From the NCBI GenBank assembly GCA_947175215.1, contig CAMWLR010000015.1, positions 1 to 41,477 on the forward strand: DNA of 41,477 nt. The letters run 5' to 3'. Under the pieces are notes generated by a model. That model was not told the DNA's origin, made no database searches, and saw only the letters and a list, made by a program, of their open reading frames with translations. Positions 35,438 to 41,477 of the stretch are shown here, piece after piece (position 1 is the first letter of the stretch; the number at the start of each line of letters is the position of its first letter). This DNA is from an uncultured Porphyromonadaceae bacterium (lineage in GTDB: Bacteria > Bacteroidota > Bacteroidia > Bacteroidales > Muribaculaceae). The position numbers and the translations under genes were made by a program.

Positions 35438-35468
35438 CAAAGGTATAGGTTTTATGTTTTACAACATA
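35438..35468 (-). promoter_or_regulatory. Promoter of small RNA candidate B
   Basis: On the minus strand TACCTTTG (35438-35445, full match) preceded after 19 bases by TATG (35465-35468, three of four consensus bases). Confidence 0.55.
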
Positions 35469-35759
35469 ATTTCGGAGCAAGAAAATGTCGTGTATTAACA
35501 TAATTTTGCAAAATAGCGATTTGTGTGTGGCTTTAATAAAGGTATGTTAACAATTGAGGGCGGTGATACGGGCGGAGGGTCCGGAATTTTTGTGAGAGAT
35601 AACTAAGATAAATATAATTTTGGCAAAAAAATGTTGTAGCGGTCAAAAAGAAAAAATGTGACAAAAAATGCCGCGCCGGCATATAAAGGTCGGGTGGCAC
35701 AAGGGGTGTTTGCGTGGTTTTTTGTAACTTTGCAGAAAATTAGAGTAGACTTTCGCCGT
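35469..35759. other. Intergenic region ahead of the RlmL-like gene
   Basis: AT-rich region carrying two plus-strand -7 boxes. TTTG (35589-35592)-n22-TAATTTTG (35615-35622) is the better promoter. A second TAACTTTG at 35725-35732 lacks a well-placed TTTG. No ORF supported. Confidence 0.5.
35589..35622 (+). promoter_or_regulatory. Probable promoter of the RlmL-like - purD unit
   Basis: TTTG (35589-35592), a 22-base spacer (slightly long) and TAATTTTG (35615-35622). A second -7 element at 35725-35732 lies 28 bases before the start codon. Confidence 0.5.
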
Positions 35760-37307
35760 ATGTCGAATCAACGTTTTGAAATGGTGGCCAAGACCTTCCA
35801 GGGACTGGAAGATGTGCTTGCCGAGGAATTGCGCTCACTGGGCGCCATTAATGTCGAACCGGGTAAACGAATGGTGTCATTCGAGGGTGATCTCGAGATG
35901 CTTTACCGCGCCAATCTGAGTTGCCGCACCGCTCTGAGAATCCTCAAACCGATATATAAGTTTATAGCCCGTAACACCGATGAGCTTTATGAGTATGCCA
36001 AGGAGTATGACTGGGGGAAACTGATGTCGCCGTCGAGCACATTTGCCATCGACACGGTCGCATACAGCGATGAGTTTACCCACTCGCGTTTCGTGACATA
36101 CCGCATCAAGGATGCAATAGTCGACTGGTTCAAAGACCGGTATGGTGATGATGTCAGGCCCGGTGTACGCCTGCAGGATGCCGATGTGATGATCAACGTG
36201 CATATCGCCGGTGACCGCGTGACACTGTCGCTCGACTCGTCGGGCGAGTCGCTGCATAAGCGTGGTTATCGCGTGGCCCAGACCGAGGCGCCTATAAATG
36301 AGGTGCTTGCCGCCGGCATAATACTCAAGAGCGGATGGCGCGGCGACTGTCCGCTGGTCGACCCGATGTGCGGGTCGGGTACATTCCTGATCGAGGCCGC
36401 GCTGATCGCAGCCAATATCAACCCCGGTGTCTATCGCCGTCATTTCTCATTTGAGAACTGGCGCGACTTTGACGCCGAGATCTTTGACCGCCTGTATAAT
36501 GACGACTCAAACGAGCGCGAATTTGCATATAAGATATATGGCGCTGACATCTCGCCCAAAGCCGTCGAGATAGCCGCCCGTAATATCAAGAGCGCCGGTG
36601 TCGGCCGCATGATAGATCTCGAGGTGAGACCGCTGTCGGGATGGACCGAGGCCCCCGAGAGTGGTGTGCTGATCACCAATCCCCCCTACGGCGAGCGCAT
36701 ATCGGCCGATGATATGGAGGGCCTCTACGGGCTGATCGGCCAGAAACTCAAAAACGTATTCAAAGGTTACCACGCCTGGATCATCGGCTACCGCGAGGAG
36801 TACTTCCACCGCATCGGCCTGTCGGCGTCGATGAAGATGCCGATACTCAACGGTTCGCTCGAGTGCCAGTTGCGCGAATATATTATATTCGAGGGAGACT
36901 ACAAGCACTTCCGCAGTCAGGGTGGCCGCCTGCGCGAGGTCGAGGATAAGAAAGAGAAACGTGTCGGCTCGCTCAAAGACCGCAAGCGCAGAGAGTTCCG
37001 CAAGGAGAGTGAGAAGTTCCGCAAGGAGTTTCGTCATGCCGACAACGGTGACCGCCGTCCGCGCCGTGAGGGTGAGCGCCGTCATCGCGATGAGGAGCGC
37101 TCATTCAAAGATAAGCGCAGCGAGCGTCGCGAGAACCGTGCCCGCGAGCCCCGTAACAAGCTCGAAGAGAGGTATCGCCCGGGAGCGAAACCGTCTGAAA
37201 ATCCGCTGGCCCTGCGCCGCAACCCCGAGGCGTTAAAATCTATCACCGGCAAGCAGCCGTCGCTGCCGATGATGCGTCGCCGCAAGCAAGACAATACCGA
37301 TAATTGA
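35760..37307 (+). CDS. rlmL: THUMP-domain RNA guanine-N2 methyltransferase (RlmL-like)
   Basis: A 515-residue enzyme that probably methylates a guanine of 23S rRNA (G2445 in E. coli). The N-terminal ferredoxin-like and THUMP region (about 1-160) is followed by a class I methyltransferase domain with D201-P-M-C-G-S-G-T-F and N307-P-P-Y-G-E-R. The start is M-S-N-Q-R-F-E at 35760; the open frame upstream from 35658 contains a -7 promoter box (35725-35732) and is not conserved-looking. It lacks the RlmK half fused in E. coli. Instead it carries a basic, charged tail of about 130 residues (386-515), rich in Arg, Lys and Glu and probably disordered. First gene of a plus-strand run with purD, a membrane protein, pdxB and a kinase. 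Confidence 0.88.
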   Translation: MSNQRFEMVAKTFQGLEDVLAEELRSLGAINVEPGKRMVSFEGDLEMLYRANLSCRTALRILKPIYKFIARNTDELYEYAKEYDWGKLMSPSSTFAIDTVAYSDEFTHSRFVTYRIKDAIVDWFKDRYGDDVRPGVRLQDADVMINVHIAGDRVTLSLDSSGESLHKRGYRVAQTEAPINEVLAAGIILKSGWRGDCPLVDPMCGSGTFLIEAALIAANINPGVYRRHFSFENWRDFDAEIFDRLYNDDSNEREFAYKIYGADISPKAVEIAARNIKSAGVGRMIDLEVRPLSGWTEAPESGVLITNPPYGERISADDMEGLYGLIGQKLKNVFKGYHAWIIGYREEYFHRIGLSASMKMPILNGSLECQLREYIIFEGDYKHFRSQGGRLREVEDKKEKRVGSLKDRKRREFRKESEKFRKEFRHADNGDRRPRREGERRHRDEERSFKDKRSERRENRAREPRNKLEERYRPGAKPSENPLALRRNPEALKSITGKQPSLPMMRRRKQDNTDN

Positions 37308-37326
37308 CAACCAAACAACCACAGCA

Positions 37327-38616
37327 ATGAATATACTCCTGCTCGGATCAGGTGGCCGTGAGTCGGCCCTGGCCTGGAAAATCAGTCAGAGCCCCGAATG
37401 CTCAAACCTCATTATCGCCCCCGGCAACGGCGGCACGGCCCGTTATGGTCGTAATATACCCCTCAAACCCACTGACCTGCAGGGTGTGCTCGATGCCGTC
37501 AAAGCCAATGACATCGATATGGTGGTGGTCGGTAACGAAGACCCCCTGGTGGCCGGTATCACCGATTTCCTGGCAGAGAACGCCCCCGAGGTACTCGTCG
37601 TCGGCCCGTCAAAAGAGGGCGCGCGTCTCGAGGGTAGCAAAGATTTCGCCAAGCAGTTTATGGAGGCGGAGGGTATTCCCACGGCCCGCTACCGCAGCTT
37701 CACTGCCGAGACCCTCGAGGAGGGTAAGAAGTTTCTGGCCACCCTCACCCCTCCCTATGTACTCAAGGCCGACGGTCTGGCCGCCGGCAAAGGTGTGCTT
37801 ATCCTCGACAACCTCGATGAAGCATGCAAAGAGCTTGAGGAGATGCTGGGCGGTATGTTTGGCGCATCGTCGGCCACGGTCGTCATCGAGGAGTTCCTGA
37901 GCGGTATCGAGTGCTCGGTCTTTGTGCTCACTGACGGCAACGGCGGTTACCGCATCCTCCCCGTGGCTAAAGATTACAAACGTATTTATGAGGGTGACAA
38001 AGGGCCCAATACAGGCGGTATGGGTGCGGTCTCGCCCGTTGCCTTTGCCGATAAAGAGTTTATGGATAAGGTCGAGGCGCGCATTGTCAAGCCCACTATC
38101 GAGGGTCTGCGCCGTCGCGGTATCGACTATAAAGGGTTTATCTTCCTGGGTCTGATCAATGTCGGCGGCGAGCCGATGGTGATCGAGTACAACGTGCGCA
38201 TGGGTGATCCCGAGACCGAGGTGGTGATGCTGCGCATTGCCTCAGACCTCGTGCCTCTCCTTAAGGCGACTGCAGAGGGTAACCTCGGCTATATGCCTCT
38301 TGAGCATGATAAGCGCGCCGCCGCCACCGTGATGCTCGTCTCGGGCGGGTATCCCGGTTCTTACCCCAAGGGTAAGGTTATCAGGGGTATCGATGCCGCC
38401 GATGCGACAGATGACACGATCCTCTTCCATGCCGGCACAGCTGTCGACCCCCGGGGCGACACCGTCACCTCGGGTGGGCGCGTCATCGCCGTCAGCAGCT
38501 ATGGCAAAGATCTCGACGATGCCCTGAGCCGCAGCTACGCCGTGGCTGACAAAGTAGACTTCGAGGGGAAATTCATGCGCCGTGATATCGGCAATGAGTT
38601 TGTCGGCAAGAAATAA
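37327..38616 (+). CDS. purD: Phosphoribosylamine-glycine ligase
   Basis: Second step of purine synthesis: ATP-dependent joining of glycine to 5-phosphoribosylamine. 429 residues, usual length. The N-terminal fold opens [18 protein letters not shown], the PurD hallmark. The ATP-grasp domain shows [33 protein letters not shown] and [11 protein letters not shown]. It begins 19 bases after the methyltransferase gene ends. The following gene starts 38 bases later. Confidence 0.97.
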   Translation: MNILLLGSGGRESALAWKISQSPECSNLIIAPGNGGTARYGRNIPLKPTDLQGVLDAVKANDIDMVVVGNEDPLVAGITDFLAENAPEVLVVGPSKEGARLEGSKDFAKQFMEAEGIPTARYRSFTAETLEEGKKFLATLTPPYVLKADGLAAGKGVLILDNLDEACKELEEMLGGMFGASSATVVIEEFLSGIECSVFVLTDGNGGYRILPVAKDYKRIYEGDKGPNTGGMGAVSPVAFADKEFMDKVEARIVKPTIEGLRRRGIDYKGFIFLGLINVGGEPMVIEYNVRMGDPETEVVMLRIASDLVPLLKATAEGNLGYMPLEHDKRAAATVMLVSGGYPGSYPKGKVIRGIDAADATDDTILFHAGTAVDPRGDTVTSGGRVIAVSSYGKDLDDALSRSYAVADKVDFEGKFMRRDIGNEFVGKK

Positions 38617-38654
38617 GATATAACGCTTAACCACTCTACAACACCGTCACCGAC

Positions 38655-39635
38655 GTGATAGACGAACGCGACCTGTCGAGATTCCTGCACACACGTGCCT
38701 GCATGATGCTCATGCTGGTGGTGGCGTGTGTGCTGGTCACCGTGGCCTATCTCAGAGGTGACGTCACAGAGCTCTGTGACCCGGTCGGCATCGGTGTCAC
38801 TCCGCTGACGGCATGGACCGGTATATCACCCGCATCGCTGATATTGTCGCTCGCGGCGACCGCCTCGATGGGGTTGATCATCATCTATCTTAACCGTGCC
38901 TTTAATGTATTCCGCAGCCTGACGTCTATCGTAGCCGGTCTCTTCTTTATCATGCAGACGGCGCTGCCGTCGGTGATGGGGCGCTTTTATGGCGGAGATG
39001 TCATGGGGGTGTTGATGCTGGTCAATGTCGTGCTGCTGTTCTCGTCGTGGTCAGATGCCACCAGTCAGCGGCGTATCTTCCTGATATTCTTCCTGTTGTC
39101 TTTGGCGGCCTTTACAGACTTGGCATATCTGCTCTATATGCCGGTATTTATGTTAGGGTGCGTGCAGATGAGGATATTCAATCTGCGCACATTCCTTGCC
39201 GCGGGGATGGGAGTGTTGACACCACCGTGGATACTGTTTGGATTCGGGCTGGTAGACATCTCGACCCTGCATATCCCGCCGCTGATGGTGGCGTGGTCAC
39301 TATTTGACACCCCCGAGGTAATAAAGGCGCTGGTAGTCACGGGTGTGACCTTAGCGTTAGGTGTGGGTTTCACAGTGGCCAACCTGATGAAGATCCTCAG
39401 CTATAATTCGCGTGTGAGGGCCTTTAACGGTTTCCTGACACTGCTGCTGTTTGCCACCGGAGCGTTTGCGATCATCAACTTCAACAATTTCTCGTTTTAC
39501 ATCCCGCTGCTCAACTGCATGACGGCCTATCAGATAGCACACTTCTTTACCTATCGGCGCAGCCGTCGCAGCTATATACCGATATTGCTTATAATCGGAT
39601 TATATATAGGATTTTATGTGTGGGCGATCAGTTGA
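38655..39635 (+). CDS. Polytopic membrane protein, unknown function
   Basis: A 326-residue protein with about nine hydrophobic segments (from about 17-34 onward, ending near 306-325) and no recognisable catalytic motif. The start is GTG at 38655; an ATG pair at about 38703 (M-M-L-M-L-V-V-A-C) would trim the charged leader I-D-E-R-D-L-S-R-F-L-H. It sits between purD and pdxB in what looks like one transcript. It resembles the uncharacterised membrane proteins often found near purine or cofactor genes in Bacteroidales, but I cannot name a family. Confidence 0.75.
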   Translation: MIDERDLSRFLHTRACMMLMLVVACVLVTVAYLRGDVTELCDPVGIGVTPLTAWTGISPASLILSLAATASMGLIIIYLNRAFNVFRSLTSIVAGLFFIMQTALPSVMGRFYGGDVMGVLMLVNVVLLFSSWSDATSQRRIFLIFFLLSLAAFTDLAYLLYMPVFMLGCVQMRIFNLRTFLAAGMGVLTPPWILFGFGLVDISTLHIPPLMVAWSLFDTPEVIKALVVTGVTLALGVGFTVANLMKILSYNSRVRAFNGFLTLLLFATGAFAIINFNNFSFYIPLLNCMTAYQIAHFFTYRRSRRSYIPILLIIGLYIGFYVWAIS

Positions 39636-39643
39636 TTTCAGAG

Positions 39644-40678
39644 ATGAAAAAGGTTGTCATAGACAGATACATCCCCTATGAGGGTGAGCCTTTTGACGGT
39701 ATCGCACAGACCGTCAGGCTCGACCCCTCGCAGATCACCCGCGAGTCGGTCAGGGATGCCGATGCACTGATAGTGAGGACGCGCACCAAATGCGGGCCGG
39801 GGCTGCTCGACGGGTCAAAAGTCTCGATAGTGGCGACCGCCACTATAGGCACCGATCATCTCGATTTCCCCTGGCTCGATGCGCATGGTATAACCGCGGT
39901 TTCGGCGCCGGGGTGCAATGCTCCTGCCGTAGCCCAGTATGTGCTGACGTCGATTTTTGCGGTCGGTCTGGGTCAGCCGGGTATGCGGCTGGGGATAGTC
40001 GGTCTGGGTCATGTCGGCTCGATCGTGGCCTCATGGGCCGGGAATCTCGGTATCGAGATACTCGCCTGTGACCCTCCGCGCGAGCGTCGTGACAAGGGGT
40101 GGGATGCGGCCTCGCCGTTTAACGCCGGTGACATGCCGTTTGTCTCCCTGGGGGAGATCGGGCGTAAGGCCGATGTGGTGACGTTTCACACTCCGTTGAC
40201 AATGTCCGGTGGTGACCGTACCTATCACATGCTCGACCGCGAGTTTATCGGTCTCGCCGGTAAGGCGATGGTAATCAACGCCGCGCGCGGCCCGGTGGCC
40301 GATACACGCGAGTTTATCGAGGGGCTGCGCCGCGGTGTCATAGATAAGGTTGCCGTCGATTGCTGGGAGGGTGAACCGCAGATATCGACCGAGTTGCTGA
40401 GACTGGCCGAAATTTCGACCCCTCATATCGCAGGTTACTCGATCGAAGGAAAAAAGCGGGCGACCGCGATGACATTCAACGCCGTGCTCAGGCATTTAGG
40501 CTCGGAGCGACGTATCGACCCGGGGGTGGCGATGACACCGCCGGCGGCAGTCTCCCGCGAGGAGATCATCGCGAGCTATGATCCGCTGAGCGACAGCCTG
40601 CCCTTGAAATCCGATCCGCAAGCCTTTGAGCACCTGCGCAATACCTATAACCTGCGTCACGAACCCGCCACAAAATAA
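39644..40678 (+). CDS. pdxB: 4-phosphoerythronate dehydrogenase
   Basis: Oxidises 4-phosphoerythronate in the DXP-dependent pathway to pyridoxal phosphate; cytosolic D-2-hydroxyacid dehydrogenase. 344 residues from the ATG at 39644 (M-K-K-V-V-I-D-R-Y-I-P-Y), 8 bases after the preceding stop; an earlier Met at 39620 overlaps that gene. Motifs: A-T-A-T-I-G-T-D-H-L-D, A-P-G-C-N-A, nucleotide loop G-L-G-H-V-G, catalytic-type Arg in N-A-A-R-G, Glu in D-C-W-E-G-E-P, and His in T-P-H-I-A-G-Y-S. The product PLP is the cofactor of the nearby TnaA, though they are in separate units. Confidence 0.93.
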   Translation: MKKVVIDRYIPYEGEPFDGIAQTVRLDPSQITRESVRDADALIVRTRTKCGPGLLDGSKVSIVATATIGTDHLDFPWLDAHGITAVSAPGCNAPAVAQYVLTSIFAVGLGQPGMRLGIVGLGHVGSIVASWAGNLGIEILACDPPRERRDKGWDAASPFNAGDMPFVSLGEIGRKADVVTFHTPLTMSGGDRTYHMLDREFIGLAGKAMVINAARGPVADTREFIEGLRRGVIDKVAVDCWEGEPQISTELLRLAEISTPHIAGYSIEGKKRATAMTFNAVLRHLGSERRIDPGVAMTPPAAVSREEIIASYDPLSDSLPLKSDPQAFEHLRNTYNLRHEPATK

Positions 40679-40717
40679 CAATCATCAGACAATATCCCGA
40701 ACAATACCCATAAAGCC

Positions 40718-41383
40718 ATGAAAGACTCAGCAAATAAGACCCCCGATTATGTTATTACCGTAGGACGCCAGTTTGGCAGTGGTGGCCGCGAGTTTGCCCG
40801 TCACATTGCCGAGGCGTTCGGCATACCGTTTTATGACAAGCAGTTGCTGCTTGAGGCAGCGCGTCATGCCGGCGTAGACCCCGGATTCTTTGAGCGGTCA
40901 GACGAAAAATTCCCCGGCTTTACGGGTGGAGGAATCTCATTCAATATGGGTATCAGCGCCATGCCGTGGTACACCCCGTCATCAATCTCTGACGAGTCGA
41001 TCTATCGCGATATGTCTGACGTGATACGTAAATTGGCCGATCAGGGGCCGTGTGTGATAGTGGGCCGTTCGGCCGACTATGTGCTGCGTGACCATAATGT
41101 GCCGACAGTCAACCTCTTTCTGCACGCCGATATGGATGACTGCGTCAAGCGCATCCTGCGTCGCGGCGATAAGCTCAACCCCCGTGATGCCAAGGCGCTG
41201 GCCGAAAAGACCAACAAGCTCCGGGCAAATTATTATAACTTCTATACCGACAAACGTTGGGGGATGGCGTCATCATACGATCTCAGCCTTAACACGTCGC
41301 TGATGTCGATGGAGGGGATGGTCGATCTCTTGGCCGCCTACATCAAAAACCGCTTTGGCTTTGATCCCCGGGTCTCGGAGTAA
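40718..41383 (+). CDS. Cytidylate kinase-like family protein
   Basis: A 221-residue P-loop kinase of the cytidylate-kinase-like family. The phosphate-binding loop is G-R-Q-F-G-S-G-G-R-E-F (17-27). G-I-P-F-Y-D-K-Q-L-L follows, then I-V-G-R-S-A-D-Y-V-L and the N-L-F-L-H-A strand, with R-I-L-R-R-G and K-L-R-A-N-Y-Y as lid-type basic helices. Such proteins are common in Bacteroidales and other anaerobes; true nucleotide substrate is unproven, and the usual cmk gene is a separate protein. It lies 39 bases after pdxB and is the last gene of the run. Confidence 0.85.
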   Translation: MKDSANKTPDYVITVGRQFGSGGREFARHIAEAFGIPFYDKQLLLEAARHAGVDPGFFERSDEKFPGFTGGGISFNMGISAMPWYTPSSISDESIYRDMSDVIRKLADQGPCVIVGRSADYVLRDHNVPTVNLFLHADMDDCVKRILRRGDKLNPRDAKALAEKTNKLRANYYNFYTDKRWGMASSYDLSLNTSLMSMEGMVDLLAAYIKNRFGFDPRVSE

Positions 41384-41414
41384 CCGTGAGCGGACTGCCT
41401 GACGGTTGTCTAAA

Positions 41415-41429
41415 CCGCCTGACGGGCGG
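41415..41429 (+). terminator. Weak hairpin after the cytidylate kinase-like gene
   Basis: A 5-bp GC stem CCGCC/GGCGG with loop TGACG, followed by GTAATTT. A second short arm pair, AACCGT/ACGGTT, lies at 41382-41407. Possible terminator, not strong. The window ends soon after with no further feature. Confidence 0.3.
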
Positions 41430-41477
41430 GTAATTTAAGACACGCAGGGTTATTTATCAGGGGTATCTTTATCTGTG

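Noticed and set aside
35658-35759. N-terminal extension of the RlmL-like protein
   Set aside because: This part contains a -7 promoter box and no family similarity; the start at 35760 fits.
1-41477. CRISPR array, prophage or integrase
   Set aside because: No regularly spaced direct repeats with unique spacers, and no cas, phage structural or recombinase genes were seen.

Overview
This window looks like a chromosomal segment of a gut-type Bacteroidales bacterium, perhaps Muribaculaceae or a relative (the family is inference). Three things point there. First, promoters fit the Bacteroidetes TTTG / TAnnTTTG pattern rather than the E. coli one. Second, four large secreted proteins end in type IX secretion (T9SS)-like C-terminal sorting domains. 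Third, the housekeeping set is typical of the phylum. Core genes are GC-rich. Two restriction-modification (RM) islands and the tnaA surroundings are visibly more AT-rich.

Layout. 65-2241 (-): RM system 1, a DPPY methyltransferase followed by a probable restriction enzyme. 2278-3858 (-): FtsB/DivIC-like protein, a small membrane protein and dapB. 4197-13341 (+): three consecutive genes for very large secreted proteins, two modular beta-sandwich proteins and an M6 metalloprotease. 13520-16681 (-): a convergent paralogue of the second of these. 16748-18660 (-): RM system 2, an SPPY methyltransferase overlapping a NotI-like endonuclease. 18879-22641 (-): ruvB, a flippase and a glycosyltransferase, tightly packed. 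22755-24066 (-): an AAA/DUF4143 ATPase behind an elaborate leader. 24164-25230: divergent rbfA and a SpoU/TrmH methyltransferase. 25396-28565 (-): glutaminyl-cyclase-like M28 lipoprotein, SufE and a POT transporter. 28689-32851 (-): lysS, gpsA, a LolD-like ATPase and a lipoprotein. 33072-35445: tRNA-Ala(GGC), a small RNA candidate, tnaA, and a second inverted copy of the same small RNA. 35760-41383 (+): RlmL-like methyltransferase, purD, a membrane protein, pdxB and a cytidylate-kinase-like gene.

The most interesting unexplained signals are non-coding. Two independent promoter - conserved core - terminator units at 33375-33485 (+) and 35368-35468 (-) share 20 of 22 core positions but have different terminator stems. 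They flank tnaA in inverted orientation and look like members of a multicopy small RNA family. The DUF4143 ATPase leader holds a promoter, a hairpin with a U-tract, a perfect 16-bp inverted repeat and 23-bp-phased GGAGT repeats. Other points of note are a peptide transporter lacking the first Glu of its proton-coupling motif, a 27-bp perfect inverted repeat that reaches into the tRNA-Ala 3' end, and a long in-frame open leader ahead of tnaA.

Everything here is read by eye from sequence and remembered family motifs; no database search or folding program was run.
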